Assembly: GCA_022592435.1 (NCBI GenBank)
Contig: JABYQS010000022.1
Location: forward strand, 279,366 to 343,365
Direction of reading: 5' to 3'
Origin: Cerioporus squamosus
Lineage: Eukaryota > Basidiomycota > Agaricomycetes > Polyporales > Polyporaceae
Length of the DNA stretch: 64,000 nt
Of this stretch, positions 1 through 10,809 are shown one piece after another (the first letter of the stretch is position 1; the number at the start of each line of letters is the position of its first letter). A program made the position numbers and the translations under genes. Below the pieces are notes generated by a model, which was not told where the DNA came from, ran no database searches, and saw only the letters and a program-made list of their open reading frames with translations.

Positions 1-409
1 CAGCGTGAATAGCGATTTCGTCACCAGTGCGGTGATATTTGTTGGGAGTTGGCGCACTGACCGCGCCGCATGCATCCTCTTCTTGTACTCACCGCGCCGG
101 TTATGTCCTGTCCCGAGTCGTTGCCCTTCAGGAGGACATATCACAGGACAAGCCTGCCTGATAAGTCAGCTACCCGGTCTTCCGAGCGAGTCGTGGCAGT
201 GGCGGAATGTGACAAGGACGAACTAGGCACCGCCACCGCAAGACGCTAGGCCACAAGGCAAATCACCGCTACTAAGTACATCGCACGATTTTGTATTTCG
301 GTACAACATCGAGAGAGGATGGATGCTACATGCTAACACTGTACACAACATGAGACAACAGACTCTAAGCAGATACCACTGTCGACCAAGACTGCTACGC
401 ATATACCCG
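1..409. other. 3' flank of SerRS gene, no gene seen
   Basis: This is the downstream side of the minus-strand SerRS gene. The short reading frames here have no recognisable domain, no plausible splice pattern and no family res­emblance that I can see. It most likely holds the SerRS 3' UTR and the edge of a neighbour outside the window. Confidence 0.5.
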
Positions 410-2524
410 CTATGCCTGCTTGCGCTGGAGATTCTTGGGCAGTTCCTTGACCCACGGCAAGAAGTCGCGACCCTGCATGTACGGCCGCAGGACTTCGGGG
501 ACGACGAGACCCTGAAAGAGCGGGATGAGGATGTGACTGAGCGAGCGACATGAGGAGACCTACCTCGGGCGTCTGGTAGTTCTCGACGATACAGCACAAG
601 GCACGCTCCGTGGCGCAGAGCGTACCGTTCAGCATGTGGACGTAGACCTTCCGGGTCTGGTCCTTCGTCTTCAGACCGCAGCGCACCTCAAGCCTTCGGC
701 TCTCTGTCATGCCATCAGAAAGCGGCCCGCGGGGAGATGCACGCAACACTCACGGTAGTCAGTACAGTTGGAGCAGGACACGAGCTCCTTGTAGCCGCCC
801 TGGAATGGGAACCAAGCTTCGAGGTCGTACTTCTGTGCGGCGGCGAGGTTGAGCGCGCCCGATACGATCGCCACGACCCGGTACGGGATTTTCAGGCTCT
901 GGTAGAACGCCTCCGAGTTCGCGACCATCGTGTCCAGCATCTCCCAGCTCTTCTCCGGCTCGGTGATGCAGAACTGCTCGACCTTCTCGAACTGGTGCAC
1001 ACGGAAGATACCCCACATATCGCGCCCTGCCGAGCCAGCTTCCTTCCGGAAGCACGTCGAGTACCCGGCGTACTTGATCGGGAGCTGCGTCTCGGGCGAG
1101 TCGAACCACTCCTCTGAGTGGTACGCCGAGATGGGCTGCTCCGAGGTCGCGATAAGGTACTTCTCGTCCTCGGCCGCGATGACCTTGTAAAGCTCCTCGT
1201 CAAACTGCTCGAGCTGAGCTGTCTTAGCCATGACGTCGCGGTTCATCATGAACGGAGGCTGGATCTTCTTGTAGCCGCGCGAACGGAGGAAGTCGAGGCC
1301 ATACGAGATGAGCGCCTGGTTGAGGTCGATACCGTCATTGGTAAGGAAGTACCCTCGATGGCCGGTGATCTTGGCACCTGCAGAGGTTCAGTGGGCGCCT
1401 CGGAGGAGCAGCGGCAGACGTACCTCGCTCTAGGTCCATCGCATCGAGACGGAGGAGAACCTCGTGGTGGGGCATGATATCGGTCTTCTTCTCGACCTCC
1501 TTGCCCTCGGGATGCCATGTCCGCAGCGTCTTGTTGTCGTCCTACTGCCACCCATCAGCACACGCCATACTACATGCACTGTTCCGACGTACCTCGGTCA
1601 TACTGACCGGAACATCCTTTCCAACGATGTTGCCGGCCATCGAGGCCTTTTGTCGCATCTTGGCCTCCATCTCCTTCGCTTCCGCTCGCTTTGCAGCGAC
1701 CTGCGCGTCGAGATCCTTCTTCTTTGCTACGAGTTCATCCGCGTTCTCTTTTGCCTGAGTATGACCTGTTAGTATAGCTCATCTCACGAAGTCATAGTTT
1801 GTATGATGAAACAGGATCCGCGGGTATGGGGGGGACCTCGAGGCGAATACGAATGCGAAGAGTGTGGCAGCTCCCGGACAAACGAGGTCACTCGGGGCCT
1901 GGCTTCCAAGGCGATCGAGTCGGTTCTTGGTTTGGATCGAGGTCGCACCCATTGTCTATAAGTGATGGGCAGACGGTCGGGACGCCGTCTTTGTGGACGG
2001 CGCACCTCGACTTGTTCCCGAGAGGCAGTCGTACTGCTGCACAGGTTATCAGCCATATTGAGGCTGAGGCTTGCCTCGAACGCAGGAGAAAGCTGGCCCT
2101 GCTCCGAAGACTCCATTCAACATCTCGGAAGGCCATGCACTGTCCGAGCTATCCTGAAGATGCGGAGACGATGAATAGGTCTCTCCGTGGCTTCCGGCCT
2201 GGGTAAAGCAAACGCGACGGTCCTCCCGCTAGTGATGATAGCATTACAGCACTCATATGAACGCACCTTTTTCTTGGCCGCGATCTCCTTCTGTACACTG
2301 TTCACCGTCTTCGCCAAGTTGTTTGCCTCGAAATCGACTATGTAGACATGTTAGTTTGATCGAGATACATGGCATTCAGGGTGCTCACGTTTTACCCAGT
2401 CCGCGTACATCTGAATGACCTCGTCTACCAACTCGACCGAAAGTCCGCGTTTCCGCTGCGACTCGCGGATCTCCTCCGCATTTCCTCCCTTGTTGTCGAT
2501 ATAGTGCAGCACGTCCAGAGTCAT
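410..2524 (-). CDS. SES1: Cytosolic seryl-tRNA synthetase
   Basis: Class II aminoacyl-tRNA synthetase that charges tRNA-Ser (and tRNA-Sec in organisms that have it) with serine in the cytosol. Seven exons, on the minus strand: 2524-2389, 2337-2267, 1754-1593, 1541-1424, 1377-754, 703-564, 511-410. All phases close, giving 450 residues, normal for fungal SerRS. The N-terminus ([14 protein letters not shown]) matches the eukaryotic tRNA-binding arm. The coiled-coil arm follows (exons 2-3). The catalytic core shows the motif 2 region around [20 protein letters not shown] and motif 3 around [17 protein letters not shown]. The serine-binding segment is [14 protein letters not shown]. The start is the only ATG fitting the conserved N-terminus. 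Intron 2 (1755-2266, 512 nt) is about ten times longer than the other introns of the gene. The divergent neighbour SET1 begins 747 bp away. Confidence 0.96.
1755..2266 (-). other. Exceptionally long intron of SerRS gene
   Basis: The donor is GTGCGT next to 2267. The acceptor is CTCAG next to 1754, with a CTAAC branch-site-like sequence about 15 nt upstream. The flanking exons join in frame. The 512 nt contain short open frames on both strands but no domain I recognise and no inverted terminal repeats that I could see. Confidence 0.75.
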
Positions 2525-3271
2525 GGTGGTGAGCTGCTCTTCTGCGGTGCCTCGGTTGCTTTGATGTAGTCGAAAACAGTGCCTCGTCGAGTCGTGGTGT
2601 AAAGCAAGTGAAATAGACTCTGAGTTGTCGAGTCTGGGTAGGGCGAGGTTGAGGTCGAGGAGTGACTATCGATATACGAGCTGCAGACTGACGGAAACCG
2701 GCATCAATCCAGTAGATCGTGAATTATCTTATCTTATCATGTTCGTGGCTGTGAACAAACTCGAGTCAGATCTCGGATCAATTCTTCTTGAATCGCTTTT
2801 GAAGTCCGAAAGCCCATCTTGAGGCTCCGCTGTCCCTTTGCCAGCGACAAGCTGCTCAATGCCCACGATGTTCTCGACGCCGTTCTCGATGTCCTCTGCT
2901 CATCCGCTTGCGACAGATCCTGATTCCCCAAGGGCCCTGGTGTGCCTAAGATGGCCAGACCGCCGCAGTATCGTGGAGAAGGAGGGCTCTGGTGGGTTGA
3001 TGTCGTTGGCTTTGTGGGATTTTGGGAGATTCGGTGGAGGGTCGTCAGCGAGTAGAGGGATTTACTGTCGTCTTCAAAAAATGTGTGCGTATTCCATGAG
3101 TGAAATGAGTGAACAATTGCGGGAAGAGATGCAAAACAAAGTTGAGGTAGCCCAAGATGTCGACAAGGGCGCGAAGTTGAGGGCGATGCCGCTTGACCCA
3201 CGACCACCACCTCAACTACGACCCTCCGACTTCCCTCCCTTCCTCCACCATCTATCTCGTTGTGCTCCCCG
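2525..3271. other. Divergent intergenic region SES1/SET1
   Basis: Shared upstream region of the two divergent genes. On the minus strand 2737-2960 is open in two frames and rich in Ser, Thr and acidic residues, so a small unrecognised gene cannot be excluded. I found no convincing start, splice pattern or homology. Confidence 0.4.
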
Positions 3272-6200
3272 ATGTCGGGCAAGGCACCGCCGCGAGCACC
3301 GCGGGCACTATTGAATTCTCTCCATGGATCTGCAGCAACCGCTTCCCCCTCATCCTCGTCCCAAGCCGCCGCAAACGCGTCTTCAACCTCGCGAATAGGA
3401 GCCACACCTCCTACGGGTCCTCGCAGTCTCCTCAACGGGCAAGCAGGAAGAGGCCGAGGTGGAAAATCGTACGTGAATGGCCACGCTGGCACACCAACAG
3501 GTCCCGCGACGGCCACGCCGCCTTCGGGGCCGGCAGCGCTGAAGGGCAAGCAAGTCGATGTTGGGTGGGCGCAGCAGGGCAATTCGAGTGGTGTAGGTGC
3601 CCTTTCGCCGGGCTGAATAGCAGCGTAAGCTCATGGACATTTTTTGTCGTTCACAGGCACAAGCAAATGGTGCAGGTCCCAGTCGGGCAGCACATCCACA
3701 GGAGCCAACAGCGTTGAACCCAAGACATTCCGCCATCTCGTTCAAGCTTAGACCAAGTGCATCTTCGTCCTCTCTTCGCTCAATCAACGGAGATGGGTCG
3801 CAACCACCAACATTACCGGCGTTTGCGCCCCCTCCGCCAACATCGGCGCCCCCGCCTCCACCGCCGCCCACAGAACCTCCGCCCCCGCCCCCTCCTCCTA
3901 CAACTGAGCCTCCGCCTCCCCCACCACCCACGACAGAGCCCCCTCCACCACCACCTCCTTCTGTTGACCCTCCGCCGCCGCCACCTCCGTCGGCGGACCC
4001 TCCGCCACCACCAGACGAACCTCCTCCTCCACCACTTCCTCCGTCGTCTGCACCTCCGTTACCTCCTTCATTACCGCCGCCACCTCTCCCGCCACCGCTT
4101 CCACCTGCCTCCGCACCACCTCCTTTACCACCAGACTTCCCTTTCCAGCAATCGCCGTTTGCCCCACCTCCGCCTCCTCCAGACGTGCCTCCTCCTCTCC
4201 CTTCAACATCTGCCGTACGACTACCTCCGACAGGGCCTAGACGAGATCCTGTCACGGGTTTGTATACCGCTCCTCCTCCTATGCGGTTTCCAGGACAGAT
4301 CCCCACCGGACCGCGAGCAGAACGCTTCCCCACCCCTCCGCCGCCACCCCCGCCGACCGAACCGCCCCCGCCTCGACCGCCATCACCTGTCTTGTACTCA
4401 TTGCCACCCCCGCCGCCATGGCCACCGGCCCGTTCCGAGTTCCCGCCGGGGAAGAACTGGAAGGTGCTGTTCGACTACGCAGTTGACAAGGATCGCGAGG
4501 GGCAGTACCGGGCGCTCGCGGAGAAGCTGCGGGAGAAGGGCATGGATCAGGGTGATGAACCGCGGGTCAAAGGGAAGGGCAAGGGCAAGGAGATAATCCT
4601 GCGTTACGATGGTGAGGTGATCGACGGCGAGCACGAGGCAGCAGTGCGAGATCCCCGCAAGGAAACGAAGGTCAAGAGGTTACCTACGCAACGGCCGTTA
4701 AGGACTGAGGTGTACCAGTGCAAGTATGAGGTGCGTACAGTCTCTGATGATTAGCCTATACCTGAGCTTGACCATGATGATGATTAGCATGACGTCAACT
4801 CGGTCGGGCCAGAACCCACAACCGTCCTCATACTCGGTCTCCCTCCACTGATGTCGAACCAGCACATACGGAGGCACTTCGAGATGTACGGTACGATCAT
4901 GTCGTTCGAGCCGCAAATCGACAAGTTGAGTGGCGCTGCTCTTGGCATTGTCTCAATCCGCTTTGCGACGCAGGAGGAGGCGAAGAAATGCATAGAGAGT
5001 CAGCATGGCAAGAAGCTCTCTCTTGCACTTCCGATCCCCGGGGGCGGAGAGGTAGAGGAGTTGCGGGTTGTTTCGGATCGCGAGGGCAAGCTTCTGAAGG
5101 CTGTCATGGCCGAACTCGACAACCGTAGGAGACGAGAGCGAGAGGAGAAGCGTAGGAAGGAGAAGGAAGAGAAAGCCGCGGCAGCCTTGAAGGCCACTCC
5201 AACCTCGAGCGCCAGTCAGACGCCTGTGCACTCTAACAACCCCTGGCGTAATGGTCTTCAGGGTTTGCAGAGCATGCAGAACATGCAGAACGTGCAGAAC
5301 ATGCAGAATATGCAGGGTCCGTCACGGCCACCCCAACATGTTCCCCGTCCTCCGCCACCCAGCGCGCACCTTCCAATGCGCCCGCAAGGGCTCACACCTA
5401 TGTCGATGTCCAACTCTCCCGCCCCAATGCACGGTCCTATTCCAATGCATGGCCCCGCTCCCATGCATGGTCCCAGTCCTATGCATGGCCCCTCCCCCAT
5501 GCACGGCAAGGCCAGCCCACTGCCCAGCGGGACGCCTACAGGGCCTCGCAACGGCCCTGCACATTTCGCGCGCGGTCGCAAACCGCAGAATGCTTCGTTT
5601 CGCGGCCGAGGCATGCATGTGCTACGCGCCGTCCCACCACAGAACATCCATCCTCCGATACATCTGTTCCCCAATGGTATCGAGAGCGGCCCCGTACTCC
5701 CTCCGAGTCTCCAGTTTGGTCTCAACGCGGTGAATATGCCCATGCCCATACCAACTATGCCGACGATGCCGTTCCTCCCCTCGCGCTCTCCGTCGCCTGT
5801 GTCAAGGCGGCCATTCGGCAAGGATGCGAAGAAGGTGGATTACGCCGCGGTGAAGGCGGCTCTCGCGCAAAATGGTTACGAACATATCGCGATCGACGGA
5901 AGTGTGGGGAATGTAGGAGAGGATGCGGTCAGGGCGTTCTTGGCAGAGTTCCCGGTCGACCAGGTGCGTCGCGAAGTTCTCGTGTTCGCTGCATATTGCT
6001 GACCTTCCTCGCGTACAAGATCCTCCGTGACCGGCATAGTTGGTACGTGACCTTCAAGACAGCAGACTCGGCGCGTCGCGCGCAAGCTGTGGTCAAGTTG
6101 ACCAGGCGGACGCTCGCGAACCATATGGTCACGGTCACTGCTCGTCCCGCGCCGACGCACGTGCCGATTGCCCACAAGACAAAATGGACGGAGGAAGAGA

Positions 6201-7899
6201 TGTTGGAGCAAGCGGAGACGACTCTCATTGGCGAACTTCGCAAGATGCTTGAGAAGGACGTGACCGAGCGTGTCTTAGCCCCGCGCGTGGCGAGGTTGGT
6301 CATCGAGCAGCGAGGGAAGTCGGGCGCGCGTATCCCGCATGCGGTTGGCGTGGACGGTCATGTAGCTGAAGTACCGGACGGTCTTGATCCGAAGTATCTC
6401 GACCGTAACGGTCTTCGCGGGCTCTCGTTCCGCAAGAAGCGCACGAGGGAGGAGCTCACCCCTGCTGTCTCTACCGAGACCGTGGCTGTTTCGGAGAGAG
6501 CGGAGGAGGAAGAGGTCGTGGTGGAGAGACCGAAGAAGAAGCTGAAGAAGTCGAAGAAGGTCGTCATCGAGGACAAGGTTATCGAGTCGGAAGACGAGGA
6601 TGCCACGCTCGTGCCCGCGGTGACCCAGCCGCGCAAGCGTGCCATGTCGGAGGCCAGCGACCTCGAAGTACCCGTCAAGAAGAAGGTCAAACCGGTGCCG
6701 CGACCGAAGAAGAAGAAGGCTGTCGTCGTCGATACTGTCCAAGACTCAAGGCAGACAAGTGTCTTCGAGGACGAGGTCGTTCATGAAGTGCTGCCTGGTG
6801 ACTTGCCCTTTGAACAGCCTTCTGTTGCTCAAGTTCGCGTTACTCCCTATGAGTATTCTCCGTCCCCTGCACCCTCGCCTGCTGTTGCTCCGCCGGTTTC
6901 TGTACCCGAGGTCCCTGCCATCGATCCCATCGCCGAAGGCATCTGTGAGGACGACGAGGACATGTACTTCGCTAAGCTGGCACTGGAGCGTATGCTCTTC
7001 GGCAAGACCGCACCAGCGGAGGACTCAGAGGAGCCTGAGGAAACCGATGGCCCAAGACCCTTCCGCAAGCATCTCACTGGCTCGGCACGTACAGAAGGCT
7101 ACTACAAGATCCCGCATACCGAGAAGTCATCCTATGTTGCTCAATATGCCTTGCGTGGTATGACAGTCACCGTCAACACGGAAGTCGAGCGCGCCCCGCC
7201 ACCGCAGAAGGCGATCGCGACCTCGCGCTCCAACCGTGCCAACGCTCGTCGACGCGCACAAGGCCTGGAGGAGATGAACATGGTGCAACGTGCGATGGCT
7301 CTGTCGAAGGGCGAGGCGGCCGCTCCGGACTCCGTCAAGTACAATCAGCTCCAGACGAGGAAGAAGCATCTGCGGTTCGCGCGGTCTCCTATCCACGACT
7401 GGGGTCTATACGCAATGGAGAGGATCAGCCGTGGCGATCTCGTTGTCGAGTACGTGGGCGAGGTCATCCGCGCGCAGGTGGCGGACAAGCGCGAGAAGGC
7501 GTACGAGCGGCAGGGCATCGGAAGCAGTTACCTCTTCCGCATCGACGAGGACCTGGTGGTGGATGCGACGAAAAAGGGAAACCTTGGGTACGTCCTTCAG
7601 TTGTCGAGATGCGTTCGCAGTGCTGACGTTGTCGCAGTCGTCTCATTAACCATTCTTGCGACCCGAACTGCACGGCGAAGATCATCACGATCAGTGGCGA
7701 GAAGAAGATCGTAATATACGCGAAGCAAGACATTGAACTTGGCAGTGAGATCACCTATGGTGCGTAGTCCTCGTCTTCATGGTTCCCCGGCAGGTTCCAT
7801 TGACATTGGACCTTCCGCGCAGATTATCATTTCCCTATTGAACAGGACAAGATACCCTGCCTTTGCGGCTCCGCAAAGTGTCGTGGGACTCTTAACTAG
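3272..7899 (+). CDS. SET1: Histone H3K4 methyltransferase SET1 (COMPASS)
   Basis: Catalytic subunit of COMPASS; it methylates histone H3 lysine 4 at active genes in the nucleus. Six exons: 3272-3592, 3657-4730, 4788-5963, 6020-7587, 7638-7759, 7823-7899, giving 1,445 residues. The N-terminal part (about 110-450) is extremely proline-rich. An RRM-like domain lies at about 466-560, followed by a charged helix and Met/Pro repeats. The SET-associated RNA-binding domain spans the exon 3/4 junction (about 830-900). An acidic/basic linker comes next, then the N-SET domain near 1165-1180 ([16 protein letters not shown]). The SET domain starts near 1305 ([11 protein letters not shown]). The cofactor and catalytic signature is [16 protein letters not shown], created by splicing across exons 4/5. 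The post-SET cysteines are in [13 protein letters not shown] at the end. Exon 4 would read into a stop without the 7588-7637 intron, so the splice is well determined. The proline run produces long spurious antisense Gly-rich frames. Confidence 0.97.
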
Positions 7900-8355
7900 A
7901 GACTCTCCCTATGTTTATACGTCGGTATCGTTTGCATCGGATACCCTGCTGTCGCTGTCTCCCTGTCTCTTGCCCTTGGCCGTGCCTCTATTACTACTAC
8001 ATTGCTCTCATGGTCGACTCACTCTTCTGCACACAACTCCGACTCTTGCCACGCACACTGTATCTTATATTGTAACACATGTTCTATCAGGACCTATGCT
8101 GTGTTATGGTCGAATAATGCACTGGTACTCTTGCGCGCGGGGCGATGTATGCATGTGCCGCGGAAGATGATGGCAATGGTCTGACTCTACGGTCTTGCTT
8201 CGCATCTACCGGCGCGGCGGTGCCCACTGTACTTAGCGAAAGCGTCCGCCAATGACCTCGACGCCGCCCAGAGCGCTCGGGACGGATCATGGTCTGCTGT
8301 CACGACGTCCTCGACATGCGCATGAGACCTCGCTTGGGCTTGAGCACGAACCACC
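7900..8355. other. Intergenic, SET1 3' end to ALDH start
   Basis: Contains the SET1 3' UTR and the promoter of the aldehyde dehydrogenase gene. Pyrimidine-rich at 7940-8010. No gene, RNA or repeat recognised. Confidence 0.5.
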
Positions 8356-10368
8356 ATGATCTCCAGACGGGCTCTCTCCTCGCTGCGACGCGCCCCGCTT
8401 GCCCGAGGTCTGTCCTCCAGGGCGTCGAATATTCTCCATGCTCTGGATATTCGGTCGGAGAGCGAACTCGCAGGCGTGTACGACGGTGAATGGACCGGAT
8501 CTGGGGAGGTTCTGGAGAGTGTGTGCCCGACGACCGGTGAGGTCCTCGCGCGCGTGAAGTCGGTATGTTACATCGAAGTGTGGAACTGTGGACGCGTCAC
8601 TCACCGTGCACGGCATCGTAGGCGACGCCCGCCGAAGTCGAGCGTGCCCTGGAGCGCAGTCGGGAGGCGTATCAGGTATTCAGGACAGTGCCTGCACCGA
8701 AGAGAGGAGAGATACTGAGGCAGATACGAGAGGCGCTCTCCGCGAAGGTATGCACCTCCCACTTGCACCTTGAGCTTGAACCTGCGGTACGACAGACTAT
8801 ATGCGCCTCGTTCGCAGCGCGATGACCTTGGAGCCTTGATCTCGCTGGAGATGGGCAAGATTCGTACGGAAGGCGAGGGTGAGGTGCAGGAGTTCGTGGA
8901 CATAGTGAGTTCCCTCTCTTGTCACATCAGCTACCGCCGTCTGATAATGACATGTCCAGGCGGACTACGCCGTTGGGTTGTCTAGGATGATGAACGGCAG
9001 AGTCGTCGCGTCCGAACGCCCCGGCCACAGTATCCTTGAAGGTGTCGTCGCGCTTCCGCAAGTATCCGCAGTCCGCGAGCTGATCCTGCGACAGTGCCCA
9101 ACCCTCTCGGAGTCGTCGCAGTGCTCTCCGCGTTCAACTTCCCTGTGGCCGTGTATGGTTGGAACTTGGCCTTGTCGTTCGCTGCAGGCAACGCGACACT
9201 CTGGAAGCCCGCGCCGAGCACGCCACTCTGCTCCATCGCGGTGACGAAGATCGTCTCTAGCGTCCTGGAGAAGAACGGCATCCCTGGCGCGGTCGCGGGC
9301 CTGGTGACGGGTGGCAAAGCCGTTGGCGAGGCCGTCGTAGGGAGCTCGGATGTCGACATGGTTTCGTTCACCGGCAGCGAGACAGTCGGTCGTGAGGTCG
9401 GGAAGGTCGTACAGGGACGCTTCGGCAAGGTGCTCCTTGAACTGGGCGGCAACAATGGTATTGTCTCATACCATGGTCTACTTTGACTCTGAGGTGTTCA
9501 CGATGTTGTAGCTGCGATCGTCATGCCTGACGCGGACCTCAACATGGCCATTCCTGCCGTCTTCTTCGGAGCCGTTGGGACCGCTGGACAGCGCTGCACC
9601 TCAACACGGCGGCTTTACCTGCACTCCTCCATCGTGCAGAAGTTCCTGTCGCGCCTCGAGTCGCTCTACCAATCCGTCCGCCCTGGCGATCCGCTCGACC
9701 GCTCGACGCTGCTTGGCCCCCTGCACTCACGCGCGGCTGTGGGTATCTACCACGACGCCGTAGACCATCTATTGAAGACAGGTGCCGAGGTCCTGACTGG
9801 GGGCGCACCCTACAAAGACCTCCCCGCACCGCTCAATGGCGGTAACTTTGTCATGCCGACCATCGCAATCCCGCAGGAAGTGAACGTGAAGGACCCCGTG
9901 TGGAGCACAGAAACGTTCGCCCCCGTGCTCAATGTCGGCGTGTTCGACAAGCTTGAGGAGGCGATCGAGTGGAACAACGGGGTCCCGCAAGGCCTCAGCA
10001 GCAGTCTCTGGACACGGGATATCCGCAACGTCGGGAAGTGGATTGGTCCGGCCGGCTCGGATGCAGGCATCGTGAACGTGAGTATGTCGCAATTGCATGT
10101 TGTGCCCGCTAATGCGTTCTGTTGCTTCAGGTCAACGTTGGTACAAGTGGGGCGGAGATTGGCGCAGCATTTGGTGGTAATAAGGTGTGTATCCAAGTTA
10201 TGGCCCATGCTCGACGTCATGATGTTGACCGTTTTCCAGAGCACCGGCTGGGGTCGTGAGTCGGGCGGAGATGCCTGGAAGCAGTACGTGCGCTGGAGCG
10301 CCTGTACCCTCAACTTCTCGGATGAGGCACCTCTGGCACAGGGTGTGCAGTTCTCTAACACTGCATAG
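8356..10368 (+). CDS. Aldehyde dehydrogenase, antiquitin (ALDH7) family
   Basis: NAD-dependent aldehyde dehydrogenase most like antiquitin/ALDH7A1, the alpha-aminoadipic semialdehyde dehydrogenase of lysine catabolism, which also oxidises osmolyte and lipid aldehydes. Eight exons: 8356-8562, 8622-8747, 8818-8904, 8960-9041, 9095-9457, 9512-10077, 10131-10184, 10240-10368; 537 residues, phases consistent. The N-terminus (MISRRALSSLRRAPLARGLSS) is basic, Ser-rich and lacks acids, as in a mitochondrial presequence. NAD-binding fold: SAFNFPVAVYGWN and FTGSETVGREV. The catalytic glutamate lies in KVLLELGGNN and the nucleophile cysteine in GTAGQRCTSTRR. The C-terminal signature EIGAAFGGNKSTGWGRESGG followed by DAWKQYVR is specific to ALDH7, which is the main reason for the subfamily call. 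Mitochondrial targeting is inferred from composition only. Confidence 0.93.
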
Positions 10369-10467
10369 CTTGGCACAGGCTCATCATAGGATGGACCTGA
10401 GCATAGCTTGTATCATAGTGAGGCAATCTAGGGAAGTTTGCGACTGACGTCAAAATAGTGTCAAAAA

Positions 10468-10571
10468 GGGCCCAACCGGGAATTGAACCCGGGACCCCGT
10501 GCAATTGAAGTGGCTTCGAACCACCGAGTTTCCCACCCGAAGCACGTATCATACTACTAGACCATTGGGCC
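10468..10571 (-). tRNA. tRNA-Pro(CGG) with 32-nt intron
   Basis: Reading the minus strand, the acceptor stem GGCCCAA pairs with TTGGGCC, followed by discriminator C. The T arm is CCGGG-TTCAATT-CCCGG. The anticodon stem CGTGC/GCACG closes a TTCGGGT loop with anticodon CGG once an intron (10504-10535) one base 3' of the anticodon is removed. The intron contains its own small GTGG/CCAC hairpin. The mature length is 72 nt. It decodes CCG codons, which are common in this GC-rich, Pro-rich gene set. Confidence 0.95.
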
Positions 10572-10809
10572 ATACTAATCCATAAAATAACACTTTTCAT
10601 ATACATGTACGGGCAGACTAGACACGACTACGCCGCTGCCAGTGCTACTTGTGAGTAGTAAGTACACTTCATCTGTTCTGCCCTTTGACTTAGACTATTC
10701 CCTTGACTTACCTACCCCCAGTCTCTCCTCCTGCTCGTGCTCCTCCGCTGCTCTTCCAGTCGCCGTTACTGCCGCTGTCCTTGAGCCATCCGGCGTTCAC
10801 TCGCATGGA

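Noticed and set aside
3383..4333. Long Gly-rich minus-strand frame opposite SET1
   Set aside because: It is the antisense of the proline-codon runs in SET1 exon 2; composition explains it fully.
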